Shown here piece by piece: positions 17,335 through 26,699 of a stretch of 64,000 nt of DNA. Each line of letters opens with the position of its first letter. The first letter of the stretch is position 1. The stretch lies in contig NZ_AP019400.1 in NCBI RefSeq assembly GCF_004295585.1, positions 2,702,001-2,766,000 on the forward strand, written 5' to 3'. Made by a program: the position numbers and the translations under genes. Origin of the DNA: Cohnella abietis (lineage in GTDB: Bacteria > Bacillota > Bacilli > Paenibacillales > Paenibacillaceae). The notes beneath the pieces are model-generated. The model saw only the letters and a list, made by a program, of their open reading frames with translations. It was not told the DNA's origin and searched no databases.

Positions 17335-19908
17335 TTGAAGACAACACGGACGAGACCATTAGAGGGCTTGAGTGAGAAAATATTTCTGGACCGTTATGCT
17401 TGGAAAAACGCGGATACGAACGAAGCTAAAGTCGGTGATGTTGTCCTTGTTCTTACGAAGGATGATCCTAAATTTCCGACCAAGGATGTTGGAGAAATCG
17501 TTCAGCGTGATGGGAACAAAGTAACTGTAAAGCTCCGTAACGGTGAGTTAGTGCAATCTACAGTGGAGAAGCTGACTTTAACGATAGAGAAAACACCGAA
17601 GGAAATGTGGGCGCGGCTCGCTAGTGCAGTATCATCCGTGGAGCAATCAGATGTGAAGAAAAAGGAATGGGCTGATAAATTCCGTTGGCTATTAGACGAT
17701 TGGAAGCTTGTACCGGGCGGGCGTATAGCTGCGGGCGCAGGAGCTAGCGAAGAGCTGACGTTATTTAATTGTTATGTTATCCCGTCTCCTCATGATAGCC
17801 GTGGCGGTATCATGCAGACATTAACTGAAATGACAGAAATAATGGCGCGTGGCGGTGGAGTAGGTATTAACCTGTCCTCCTTGCGTCCTCGACGTGCGAT
17901 CGTCAAAGGTGTAAATGGTTCATCCAGTGGCGCGGTTTCTTGGGGCGGGTTGTTTAGCTATACGACAGGCTTGATTGAACAAGGAGGAAGTCGTCGCGGA
18001 GCATTAATGCTTATGATTAACGATTGGCATCCGGATGTTGAGGATTTCATCACGGTTAAACAGACGATGGGGCAGGTCACGAATGCTAATCTGTCTGTTT
18101 GCGTTAGTAATGCCTTCATGAAGGCGGTCAAAGAGGATGCAGATTGGGAGCTTGTTTTCCCAGATTCCAGTGATTCCGAGTACGATGCTTTGTGGGATGG
18201 CGACTTGGATAAGTGGAAAAAGCTCGGCAAAAACGTGATCCACTATCGTACGGTTCGTGCTCATGATGTTTGGCAAAGCATTATCGAGGGCGCTTGGAAG
18301 TCTGCTGAGCCTGGTGTTGTGTTCATGGAGTATTACAACCAAATGTCCAATAGCTGGTACTTCAACCCCATTATTTGTACAAATCCTTGCGGTGAGCAAG
18401 GACTGCCAGCATGGGGAGTATGTAATCTGTCTGCGATTAATTTGTCCAAGTTCTATGATGAGGAAACACATGATGTAGCATGGGATGAATTGTCTCGCGT
18501 TGTTCATTATTCTACACGTTTCTTAGATAACGTTATTGATACTACTCCCTATCATTTTCCGGAAAATGAGAAGAACCAGAAGAACGAGCGGCGGATAGGC
18601 TTAGGTACGATGGGGCTTGCTGAATTGATGATTCGTCTTGAAATACGTTACGGCAGCCCGGAAAGTATGACTTTCCTAGACAAGCTGTATGGCTTCCTAG
18701 CGCGAGAGGCCTATCTCGCATCGACTGAAATTGCGGCAGAGAAGGGATCATTCCCTGCGTTTGATTCAGAGCTGTTCTTGCAAAGTGGTTTTATGAAAAA
18801 TATGGTCGAAGAGTTTCCCGAAGTAGGAGAAGCAATCTCTAATCGAGGCATGCGTAATGTTACCGTGATTACTCAAGCGCCTACTGGCTCTACGGGAACA
18901 ATGGTAGGCACTTCTACGGGCATCGAGCCTTATTTCGCCTTTGAATATTTCCGTCAAAGCCGTTTGGGCTATGACAAGCAATATGTGCCGATTGCTCAGG
19001 AATGGCAAGACACTCATCCGGGTCAAGAGCTTCCAGAGTGGTTCGTCACGGCGATGGATTTATCTGCTAAGGATCACATTCGTGCGCAAGCGGCTATTCA
19101 GCGCTGGGTAGATAGCTCGATTTCCAAGACGGCCAATTGTCCTGCAGACTTCACGATTGAAGAGACAGCGGAGCTATATGAGATGGCGTTCGAGCTTGGC
19201 TGTAAGGGTGTAACGATTTATCGTGACGGTAGTCGCGATGTTCAGGTTCTTAGCACAGCTAAGGATGAGAAGAAGGCGGAGGCTGTTGCAGTAGCGGTTG
19301 ATTTGAAAATAGAAGAAACTCCGGTGGAAACACAGACTGTCTCACTGAATGTCACTGTAGCTTCTGATCAGAAGCCGCTGTTTGACAAGTATAAGAGCCG
19401 CCCTAAAGTATTGCGTGGCGCAACTTACAAGTACAATACGCCATTCGGGATGGCTTATATAACGGTTAACGACATCGACGAATCGCCAGGAGAAATCTTC
19501 TTGAACGTCGGTAAAGCAGGCTCCGACGTTTTCGCCATGGCGGAAGCGCTCGGTCGGGTATGCTCGCTGTTCCTTCGCTATGGCGATCACGGCAACAAAA
19601 TTAACCTTCTCATTAAGCATCTCAAGGGCATCGGCGGCTCCGGCGCAGTCGGCTTCGGCCCTAATCGAGTAGAATCCATCGCCGACGCAGTCGCTCAAGC
19701 GCTGGAAACTCACTCAGGAACATTAAATAACGAGCAAGCGGCAGCTCATGAAGCTCCGGTAGTGGAAACAAGCCATACTGCTCTCGCGGAGAAGCTCAAT
19801 GATGTGTTCACATCTAAGGATTTCTGCCCATCCTGCGGCTCAGCATCCCTGCTGTATGTCGAGGGTTGTAAAACTTGCCAGAATTGCGGGTATAGCAAGT
19901 GTTTGTGA
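17335..19908 (+). CDS. nrdJ: Adenosylcobalamin-dependent ribonucleotide reductase (class II)
   Basis: An 857-aa class II reductase that makes deoxyribonucleotides with B12 and no separate radical subunit. Active-site residues: redox pair C146 (LFNCYVIP) and C363 (VCNLSAINL); radical site N350, C352, E354 in the TNPCGEQ motif. After the barrel come a TSCPD domain (about 700-790: FGMAYITVNDIDESPGEIF) and a C-terminal zinc ribbon CPSCG...CKTCQNCGYSKC that carries the swinging cysteines. GGGAGGGTGA 7 nt upstream fixes the TTG start. A transposon-like island begins 30 bp after its stop. Confidence 0.92.
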   Translation: MKTTRTRPLEGLSEKIFLDRYAWKNADTNEAKVGDVVLVLTKDDPKFPTKDVGEIVQRDGNKVTVKLRNGELVQSTVEKLTLTIEKTPKEMWARLASAVSSVEQSDVKKKEWADKFRWLLDDWKLVPGGRIAAGAGASEELTLFNCYVIPSPHDSRGGIMQTLTEMTEIMARGGGVGINLSSLRPRRAIVKGVNGSSSGAVSWGGLFSYTTGLIEQGGSRRGALMLMINDWHPDVEDFITVKQTMGQVTNANLSVCVSNAFMKAVKEDADWELVFPDSSDSEYDALWDGDLDKWKKLGKNVIHYRTVRAHDVWQSIIEGAWKSAEPGVVFMEYYNQMSNSWYFNPIICTNPCGEQGLPAWGVCNLSAINLSKFYDEETHDVAWDELSRVVHYSTRFLDNVIDTTPYHFPENEKNQKNERRIGLGTMGLAELMIRLEIRYGSPESMTFLDKLYGFLAREAYLASTEIAAEKGSFPAFDSELFLQSGFMKNMVEEFPEVGEAISNRGMRNVTVITQAPTGSTGTMVGTSTGIEPYFAFEYFRQSRLGYDKQYVPIAQEWQDTHPGQELPEWFVTAMDLSAKDHIRAQAAIQRWVDSSISKTANCPADFTIEETAELYEMAFELGCKGVTIYRDGSRDVQVLSTAKDEKKAEAVAVAVDLKIEETPVETQTVSLNVTVASDQKPLFDKYKSRPKVLRGATYKYNTPFGMAYITVNDIDESPGEIFLNVGKAGSDVFAMAEALGRVCSLFLRYGDHGNKINLLIKHLKGIGGSGAVGFGPNRVESIADAVAQALETHSGTLNNEQAAAHEAPVVETSHTALAEKLNDVFTSKDFCPSCGSASLLYVEGCKTCQNCGYSKCL

Positions 19909-19938
19909 GGTGGGAGGGGTGAAAAAACCTAACGGGAG

Positions 19939-19964
19939 TGTGATATTCCATAATCGATTAGAAA
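19939..19964 (+). repeat. Left terminal inverted repeat
   Basis: TGTGATATTCCATAATCGAT then TAGAAA. It pairs with 29987-30012 with one difference (C/T at position 17). TTAGAA-type subrepeats follow at 19977 and 20002. Confidence 0.85.
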
Positions 19965-20040
19965 TGTTTCAGATCTGATTAGAATTTTTGTTTCGTAAAT
20001 AGTTAGAAATTCACTTTTATGCATGCAAGTGAATAAACAT

Positions 20041-20060
20041 AAAGAGACTAGGTTACCCTT
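20041..20060 (+). repeat. Direct repeat copy 1 (AAAGAGACTAGGTTACCCTT)
   Basis: 18 of 20 bases match 30034-30053, which lies just outside the right end of the island. At the right the sequence is the 5' arm of a complete terminator; at the left the 3' arm is missing. Confidence 0.6.
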
Positions 20061-20118
20061 TTGATTAAAATTAAATATACCAAAGACTGATGCAATCTGG
20101 TTATAGGAGTGTGACCTA

Positions 20119-20464
20119 ATGATTCCATTTCTAAAACACCCTCAACCGTTTGATGATGAAAGTTTAAGTGGCTATTTATTTAGAATTGCAAGTTCAAACT
20201 TATGTTCACAAAAAATGAATTTACTCTGAGTTGAAACTTAAAGATCAAATTAAGGTAAGTAATTTTAATATAGACACAGTATCTTGGAGTGAATTCAAAA
20301 GTACAGTTGATAAGAAAATAGCTTCTCAATTTTTCAATTTCAGAATGTGGGATAAAAAAGCGATTATCAATGAGTTGCTTGAAAGTTATAACCAGTTAGA
20401 GGCAGATATTAAGGCAGAAATTCCTTTGAAACGTAAATGGATATTGACTGGAACTGAAGTCTAA
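20119..20464 (+). pseudogene. tniQ: TniQ/TnsD family remnant, broken
   Basis: AGGAG precedes an ATG at 20119. The first 36 codons carry the N-terminal TniQ signature (FLKHPQPFDDESLSGYLFRI), then hit a TGA at 20227. An open stretch continues in the +1 frame from about 20219 to a TAA at 20462 (FNFRMWDKKAIINELLESYN...PLKRKWILTGTEV), which may be a later part of the same protein. TniQ proteins guide Tn7-like transposition to its target; full ones are some 300-600 aa, so most of this gene is gone. It is co-directed with its end of the element, like tnsD in Tn7. Confidence 0.65.
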
Positions 20465-20487
20465 ATTGTACGTGTATGAGGATTTAA

Positions 20488-20516
20488 AGAAGAGACCCCC
20501 ATCAGGAGGTCTCTTT
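20488..20516 (-). terminator. Terminator hairpin
   Basis: Arms AGAGACCCCC and GGAGGTCTCT around ATCA, with T-rich flank on the plus side (CTCTTTCTT) and, on the minus strand, CTTCTTTAAA. It follows both the tniQ remnant (plus) and a short minus-strand fragment. Confidence 0.7.
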
Positions 20517-20517
20517 C

Positions 20518-20592
20518 TTAGTTTCCGTACTGTTCAGGCCATATAACTTCACGATCTTTCAGAAACTGTCTTTTATACCTCCACGTTCTCAT
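20518..20592 (-). other. Short coding-like fragment (24 codons)
   Basis: On the minus strand an ATG at 20592 opens MRTWRYKRQFLKDREVIWPE and ends at a TAA right before the terminator hairpin. The composition is protein-like and the terminator follows in the correct direction, so it may be the 3' tail of a lost gene or a tiny peptide. No family was recognised. Confidence 0.25.
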
Positions 20593-20720
20593 CCCAGCCT
20601 CTCAGAATCATCACCTGAGACGCTATTTAGATAAGATAATTAATAGGAGTTCATTATTGATTCAAGGTATTTGGGAATTTTTGTCGAATTAATAAGAATA
20701 ATTAAACATATAGGTTCATG

Positions 20721-20732
20721 CAGCAATTGCTG
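20721..20732. promoter_or_regulatory. Perfect 12-bp palindrome upstream of gajA
   Basis: CAGCAATTGCTG is perfectly self-complementary and lies 61 bp before the gajA start, a plausible operator position. No regulator gene is present in the island, so any role is conjecture. Confidence 0.25.
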
Positions 20733-20793
20733 TAGCTGTGTGGTTAATGGAACTAACGATTTTAACTATTAACAAAAGAAAGGACTATTAATA

Positions 20794-22845
20794 ATGTATA
20801 TATCGAAAATTGCATTAGAAAATTTCCGTAATTTTAAGAGCAAAGAGATAGAATTTAATGATGGTGTAAATGTCATTATCGGTCACAATAATGCAGGAAA
20901 AACAAATTTAATAAAAGCATTGGGTTTGGTACTTGATTCGCAAGGAACCAAAAGATTAGATATTGATGATTTCAATAAAAATATATCTTTGAGAGAACTA
21001 AAAGTGGAACCTCCTAAAATTAAAATTACTATTACAATCAAACAAAGCATTGATGAAGATCTAAATTCAGATGATTTGGCAACAGTTGGGGATTGGCTTG
21101 TTAGATTAGAGGAGCCGTATGAAGCAGCATTGACATACGAATTTTTTCTTCCCGAAAAAGAGAAAGAGAATTATTTAGCAACAATTATAACGACAACGGA
21201 TGTAGAAATGGCATGGAAAATAATAAAACATGATTACATTAGACTTTATGTTTATAAGATATGGGGTGGAAATACTACTACTCAAACAGTTGCTGATAAC
21301 GAATCATTGCAGAAATTCGACTTTCAATTTTTAAATGCGATTCGTGATGTTGAGAGAGATATGCTTAGTGGAAAAAACACATTGCTAAAAAGTGTTCTAG
21401 ATTTTTTTATGGATTATGAAATAAAATCTGATGTTGATATGTTGGAAGATGATAAGAAGGCGGAAATTAAGAAGAGAAAGCAAGATTTTAATGGTAATAC
21501 AGTTCAATTACTTATGGAACTTCAGAATAGAATGAAGGAAGGAAAAAATAAAATACTAGCATATGCAAGTGACACTGGAGCTTCCTTTAACAAGGCTACA
21601 CCTAACTTTGAAGGAAATATATCTGATGTCGAGATGTTCTCTGCTTTTAAATTAATTCTAGAGTATGAATCCGGGATTAAGATACCAGCAACACATAACG
21701 GCCTGGGATATAACAACTTAATATTTATGTCATTACTCTTAGCGAAAATGCAAGTAAATGCAGATGGCAAGTATTTAGGCAGTAATGCTAAAGTATTTCC
21801 TATCTTAGCTATCGAAGAACCAGAAGCGCACTTGCACCCTTCAATGCAACATCAATTTTTGAAATTTTTAAAAAAGAATAAGACGCAAAAGAAGGTAAGA
21901 CAAATTTTTGTGACTACTCATTCAACACATATTTCATCTTCAGTATCATTGGATGAGATGATTTGCTTGCACAATGAAGCAGGAGAAACAACAGTAGGCT
22001 ATCCCGGAAAAGTATTTCCTTCAGACGGAAAAAGTAAAAAGTATGTTCAACGATTTTTAGATGCAACTAAATCAGATATGCTTTTTGCACAAAAAGTAAT
22101 TTTAGTGGAGGGTCTTGCAGAACAATTACTTCTTTCAATATTCGCAAAATATGAAGGTGTCTCATTAGAAGAAAATCACATCGCAGTAATAAATGTTGGT
22201 GGTAGATTTTTCGATCATTTTTTACATTTATTTGACAATGCAAATCCAAATACACTAAATAAGAAAATCGTCTGTCTGACGGATAGAGATCCAGAGAGAA
22301 AACTAACTGCCGGGGGCAGTTTCAAAAAATGTTATCCGTTTGAATATAATCAAGACAAAATTAAATATAAATATCAAAATAATTCAATATCTAATAAGTA
22401 TCCTATCACGAATACAGCTTCAAATATTGTCGTGTTTAGTCAAGATGTGAATTATGGTAAGACTTTTGAGTATGATTTGATTTTGTATAATCCTACTCTT
22501 GATGTATTGGTAACAGAATCCATGAGTAATCAAGTGGAAATTAAAGAACTGATGTCATACTTTAATAATAAAAATCAGATTAGTGAATATATTGAAAAAC
22601 TAAGAGACAGCGAGGAAAATACAAGAATTGGTAATAGCATAACTGAAAACACTTCATTTTCAAAAGATCAGAAGTATAGGGCGATAATAGCATCTCGATA
22701 TCTAAATTCAGTCGGAAAAGGGGAGAATGCATTGGAATTAGCCTATGTTCTTGAAGAAAATCTAAATCAAGTTGGGACATCAGAGTACAAAGAGTTCATT
22801 GTCCCTAATTACATCAAAGAAGCCATCACGTGGATATGCCAATGA
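20794..22845 (+). CDS. gajA: Gabija nuclease subunit GajA (OLD-family ATPase-TOPRIM)
   Basis: A 683-aa OLD-family nuclease. The N-terminal ABC-type ATPase has Walker A at residues 30-37 (GHNNAGKT). Walker B and the histidine switch are ILAIEEPEAHLHPSMQHQF and FVTTHSTHISS. The C-terminal TOPRIM nuclease has E439 (ILVEGLAEQ) and D497/D499 (CLTDRDPE). In Gabija, GajA forms the DNA-nicking core and is paired with a UvrD-like helicase, as here. At 683 aa it is somewhat longer than the well-studied Bacillus GajA (under 600 aa). The ATG has AAAGGA upstream; its stop overlaps the start of gajB. Confidence 0.85.
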   Translation: MYISKIALENFRNFKSKEIEFNDGVNVIIGHNNAGKTNLIKALGLVLDSQGTKRLDIDDFNKNISLRELKVEPPKIKITITIKQSIDEDLNSDDLATVGDWLVRLEEPYEAALTYEFFLPEKEKENYLATIITTTDVEMAWKIIKHDYIRLYVYKIWGGNTTTQTVADNESLQKFDFQFLNAIRDVERDMLSGKNTLLKSVLDFFMDYEIKSDVDMLEDDKKAEIKKRKQDFNGNTVQLLMELQNRMKEGKNKILAYASDTGASFNKATPNFEGNISDVEMFSAFKLILEYESGIKIPATHNGLGYNNLIFMSLLLAKMQVNADGKYLGSNAKVFPILAIEEPEAHLHPSMQHQFLKFLKKNKTQKKVRQIFVTTHSTHISSSVSLDEMICLHNEAGETTVGYPGKVFPSDGKSKKYVQRFLDATKSDMLFAQKVILVEGLAEQLLLSIFAKYEGVSLEENHIAVINVGGRFFDHFLHLFDNANPNTLNKKIVCLTDRDPERKLTAGGSFKKCYPFEYNQDKIKYKYQNNSISNKYPITNTASNIVVFSQDVNYGKTFEYDLILYNPTLDVLVTESMSNQVEIKELMSYFNNKNQISEYIEKLRDSEENTRIGNSITENTSFSKDQKYRAIIASRYLNSVGKGENALELAYVLEENLNQVGTSEYKEFIVPNYIKEAITWICQ

Positions 22846-24536
22846 ATTCTATAAATTCAGACACGCTGATTTCTACTGAACAACATTTTCGTGTATCAGC
22901 TGGACCAGGCGCTGGTAAAACACACTGGTTAATAGAACATATCAAAAATGTGCTCCATCATTCAACTAGATTAGGAAAGACAAGGAAAGTTGTTTGTATT
23001 ACATATACAAATATTGCAGTTGAAACAATTTTAGACCGATTAGGAACAACAGCAGCCCAAGTTGAAGTAGCAACAATTCATAGCTTTTTATATAAGCATA
23101 TTGTAAAACCCTATGCCTCATTTCTTGTCGCTGATTATAACTTGAATCTAGCTGCTATGGATGGTCATGACGAAACTATTTTATCAAATTATTCTTTTTT
23201 GAAAGAATGGAAAGATAGGACTAAGCAACAACGGATTACGGATGACAAATTAATAGTTGATGCCTTTAAAGCTGCAAAGTGGAAATTTGATTCATCAGAT
23301 AACTTAATTATAAAGACTGACTATCCACGTAAAGTTGGAGTATATTCCATTAAGAATGACTCGTACTTTGAATACAAGAGAATGACTTGGGAAAAAGGAA
23401 TAATTCATCATGATGATGTGCTCTTTTTTAGTTATCAACTAGTAAAGATGCATCCGTTTATATTAAAAGTATTGCAATCCAAGTTTCCATACTTTTTTGT
23501 GGATGAATTTCAAGACACAAATCCAATACAAGTCGCAATATTGGAATTAATAGGAGTGAGAGAAACAATAGTCGGGATTATTGGAGATAGAGCACAATCT
23601 ATATATGGCTTTCAAGGTGCTGAACCTTCACAGTTTCATTCATTTACATTGGATGAAATAGTTGACTATGTAATGGAAGATAATAGACGAAGCACAAATC
23701 AGATTATTGACATATTAAATACTGTACGTTTAGACATAAAGCAGAATAAATACAAGAATGAGGAGGGCGATAAACCTACAATTATCGTTGGTGAAATGCT
23801 TGCTTCGCTTAAAAAAGCTAAAGAGATGAGTAATAACGAACCTGTAAATTCGTTATCGAGGATAAATATTACTTCAAATGTTATGAAGAAAGAAATTAGT
23901 GGTACCATATTTAACGATAAATTAATTGAAGAATTAACTGCTAAGGATACACCTACTAGTAGTAATAAGTATAGAAGTAAAGTAGTTGCAGCTTGTCTAA
24001 AGGCCACTGAATTTGCTCGTGAAGGCAAATATAAGTATGCAATAAAAGAATTAGAGCAAATAAGTAAAGATGAACACGACAAACATAAACGGAGAAAAGT
24101 GGCTTTAAGTCACATTTGTTTACTCTTGTCAAAATACAATGAATTCAAAGACCAATCATTGTTTGATTTTTATTCAGTCGTAAAAAGTAATATTAAAGCT
24201 GATATATCTAAATTAGCAAATGGCGCAGCTAAAACTTTTTATGAAGGTCATAGTTATCAAGAACTAGCATTGTGTGTAAAGATTGATGAGGATATTAGTA
24301 GACACAAAACTATTCATAAATCAAAAGGTGATGAATTTAATAATGTATTAGTTGTTTTAAGAGACGAAAGTGACATTGAATTTTTATTATCCCCCAATTT
24401 GAATGATAAAGAAGAGCAAAGAATAAACTATGTAGCGATAAGCCGGGCCATTAAACGATTATATATAAATATACCTACATTGTCTGAAGATAACATGACA
24501 AAATTGAAGTTAATGTTCGGAATTGTAACGGTTTAA
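22842..24536 (+). CDS. gajB: Gabija helicase subunit GajB (UvrD/PcrA-like)
   Basis: About 564 aa, superfamily 1 helicase. Motif I is AGPGAGKT (residues 20-27); motif Ia CITYTNIAVETI; motif II VDEFQDTNP (D221); motif III GDRAQSIYGFQGA; motif IV EDNRRSTNQII; motif V HKSKGDEFNNVLVV; motif VI YVAISRAIKRLYI. Its pairing with GajA makes a complete two-gene Gabija system. The ATG at 22842 overlaps the gajA TGA (ATGA); in-frame GTG 22830 and ATG 22836 are alternative starts. Confidence 0.85.
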   Translation: MNSINSDTLISTEQHFRVSAGPGAGKTHWLIEHIKNVLHHSTRLGKTRKVVCITYTNIAVETILDRLGTTAAQVEVATIHSFLYKHIVKPYASFLVADYNLNLAAMDGHDETILSNYSFLKEWKDRTKQQRITDDKLIVDAFKAAKWKFDSSDNLIIKTDYPRKVGVYSIKNDSYFEYKRMTWEKGIIHHDDVLFFSYQLVKMHPFILKVLQSKFPYFFVDEFQDTNPIQVAILELIGVRETIVGIIGDRAQSIYGFQGAEPSQFHSFTLDEIVDYVMEDNRRSTNQIIDILNTVRLDIKQNKYKNEEGDKPTIIVGEMLASLKKAKEMSNNEPVNSLSRINITSNVMKKEISGTIFNDKLIEELTAKDTPTSSNKYRSKVVAACLKATEFAREGKYKYAIKELEQISKDEHDKHKRRKVALSHICLLLSKYNEFKDQSLFDFYSVVKSNIKADISKLANGAAKTFYEGHSYQELALCVKIDEDISRHKTIHKSKGDEFNNVLVVLRDESDIEFLLSPNLNDKEEQRINYVAISRAIKRLYINIPTLSEDNMTKLKLMFGIVTV

Positions 24537-24675
24537 TACTGTAAGCCAGAAATATACATAAGATTCGATTCTAATATAAAAACCGTTGTTAGACGGATAA
24601 TATTCGTAAATGCAGTTGTGTAAATTAAGTCAATCTAAATGTCCATCTTACAAATCACTTGAATTCTGAATAGAG

Positions 24676-24918
24676 ATGGTATTTAATGCGACAGCATGCT
24701 TATTTTTCATTCTATACTGCGATGCTTTATTTGATTGGGTCGGAGAAGTCGGTCGAAGAGTAACCAGAATTCGTACCCAAAAAAGCACATCTCACCTTGA
24801 AATGACGATTCAAAGGCTAGTAGGAAAAGAATGCAAAAATGTAAACGAAATATTGTCTATATTTTATGAATGGCATCGAATTTATCATGTAGAGAGGATG
24901 TTATCAAAGAAATCTTAG
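24676..24918 (+). CDS. Hypothetical protein in the defence island
   Basis: An 80-codon frame from ATG 24676. A hydrophobic start (NATACLFFILYCDALFDWVG) is followed by a basic middle (RRVTRIRTQK) and a mixed-charge tail (IFYEWHRIYHVERMLSKK). No family was recognised and the ribosome site is weak. It lies between gajB and the STAND gene with 140 bp before it. It may be a real small membrane protein or the tail of a deleted gene. Confidence 0.3.
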   Translation: MVFNATACLFFILYCDALFDWVGEVGRRVTRIRTQKSTSHLEMTIQRLVGKECKNVNEILSIFYEWHRIYHVERMLSKKS

Positions 24919-24959
24919 AGTTAAGTTAACTAATGAATGTTTGGATGAGGAGTGATATT

Positions 24960-26699
24960 GTGATTACTGTTAATTGGGACAAGTTTAATATTAAAAATGC
25001 AGACAAAGAAGATGCATTTGAAAGAATGTGTAGACATCTGTTCATGCGAAAATTTCAAATCAGCGGATATGATTTTGCAGCAAATTATAACCAAGCAGGA
25101 TTAGAAACCGAGCCAATCAACTCGGGGGATAAATTTTATGGGTTTCAATGCAAATATTCTACAAGTCACAACTCCACTTCATTTTATAATCAGGTTTATA
25201 AATCTTTAATAATAGCATTTAATCTATATAATGGAAGGTTGAATGAGATATATATTTACTCCAATCTTGATATTCAACCAGAATGTACAGATGAAGAGTT
25301 GGCTAATAGTAGCTCAAACACATCCCGAGTTAAAATTCAAAGAAAATCGAAAGAGCTCAATATAACATTACGCTGGATAAAGGAAGAAAACTTTTCCGAA
25401 ATTCTAAATGAAGTTGGAAATCTTGATATATACCGACTTTATTTCTCTGCCCAAAACGAAATTGCGTTTATTGACTCATCCATATCAGTAGAAGAAAGGA
25501 CATTCTTAAAATCGAACTCTTTCTTAGAGTTACCCATTAATGGAGATGAACAAAGTAAATCACAAAAAGAGATTCTCAACAATAAATTGAGCATTCTCCT
25601 TGGCTATGCAGGAACAGGAAAAACCGAAATTATGAAGAAAATGTATTTGGATTGTTCAGAGAAATTCTTAGAAAATTATTCAAAATCAGCAAATCTTACA
25701 GGCGTAGCATTACCTGTATTCATAAGGATAAGAGAGTGTGTAGTGGGCGACTTGGAATCCCTCATAAGACACAGACAGCAAGATTATAATATTGCCTTTG
25801 GAGATAATGGTCAGAAATTCATTTATTTTTTCGACGGACTAGATGAAGTGAATATTAATGATTTTGATAAAATTGTATCCTCAATAAAAAATATAAAAAA
25901 TCGTGCTACCACAACTTCTATTATTGTTTCATCAAGACTCAACTCTCCTAACTTAACATACTTATATAGAGAAATGCGTCCTGAAAAATACAAAATTAAT
26001 GCCTTAGATCAAAGAACTATAGATCAATACTTTACTCTAAAGGGTGTGGAAACCAAAAAAGAAAAATATGAAACGATTAAAAGTTATATACAAAAGTTGT
26101 TAATGGAAATAGAAGATATATTCTCTGTTAAATTGCTTTGGAATACAATTGAAATAGTAGATGAATCAACAACTAAAATTGACTTAATCTCCCAGACTTC
26201 TGATCAATTAATTCACAATTATAGCAAATTATCAACCTTAAACCTACCAGAAGTCAAAACTATGTGCATTGAAGAGATACTCCAGAATGTTTCGTTATCT
26301 TTACAAAAACATCGAAGCTTAAACATCTCAATCGATGATTTACAGAATATCATTAATTCCACTTATATGAGCTTAACATATATAGAAACAGATTTAATTA
26401 TTACGGCATTGTCTGAAATGTTCTTTGATGTAGCAGATATTGAAAGTAGTCAGAACATATATACATACAAGCACAGACGATATCATGAATATTTTTTGTA
26501 TAAGAAGTTAAAGGGAATTTTCTACAACGATCCTTTTATTTTTAGGGAATTAGGACTCTTGCCTGATAAAGATTTTATTCTTAACATCTTTTTGCTTCAG
26601 GAGTTGAAAGAAAGTATTCAAAATAGAGATATTTTAAAAAATCTCGCTCTACGTTTTTTTGAAGGCGTACTTGGGAGAAGATTATTGGTATGGATATAA
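24960..26699 (+). CDS. Avs-like STAND NTPase, nuclease + NTPase half
   Basis: 579 aa from GTG 24960, chosen because GAGGAG lies 7-8 nt upstream (ATG 24933 is the longer alternative). Residues 10-75 look like a PD-(D/E)xK (Mrr-type) nuclease: QAGLETEP with E49 and FQCKY with Q63 and K65. The STAND/NACHT NTPase follows: Walker A GYAGTGKT (215-222), Walker B FIYFFDGLDE (D292), SSRLNSPNL, then helical winged-helix-like sequence to residue 560. In antiviral STAND (Avs) proteins this order is followed by a large C-terminal sensor in the same chain. Here the frame stops soon after seven T residues (26654-26660) and a sensor-like protein continues in another frame, so this is probably the first half of a broken gene. 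Confidence 0.7.
   Translation: MITVNWDKFNIKNADKEDAFERMCRHLFMRKFQISGYDFAANYNQAGLETEPINSGDKFYGFQCKYSTSHNSTSFYNQVYKSLIIAFNLYNGRLNEIYIYSNLDIQPECTDEELANSSSNTSRVKIQRKSKELNITLRWIKEENFSEILNEVGNLDIYRLYFSAQNEIAFIDSSISVEERTFLKSNSFLELPINGDEQSKSQKEILNNKLSILLGYAGTGKTEIMKKMYLDCSEKFLENYSKSANLTGVALPVFIRIRECVVGDLESLIRHRQQDYNIAFGDNGQKFIYFFDGLDEVNINDFDKIVSSIKNIKNRATTTSIIVSSRLNSPNLTYLYREMRPEKYKINALDQRTIDQYFTLKGVETKKEKYETIKSYIQKLLMEIEDIFSVKLLWNTIEIVDESTTKIDLISQTSDQLIHNYSKLSTLNLPEVKTMCIEEILQNVSLSLQKHRSLNISIDDLQNIINSTYMSLTYIETDLIITALSEMFFDVADIESSQNIYTYKHRRYHEYFLYKKLKGIFYNDPFIFRELGLLPDKDFILNIFLLQELKESIQNRDILKNLALRFFEGVLGRRLLVWI

Noticed and set aside
26654..26661. Programmed -1 ribosomal frameshift joining the two STAND halves
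   Set aside because: A -1 shift on this T-run leads directly to TGA. Joining the halves needs +1 (or one T fewer), so -1 shifting cannot make the full protein.
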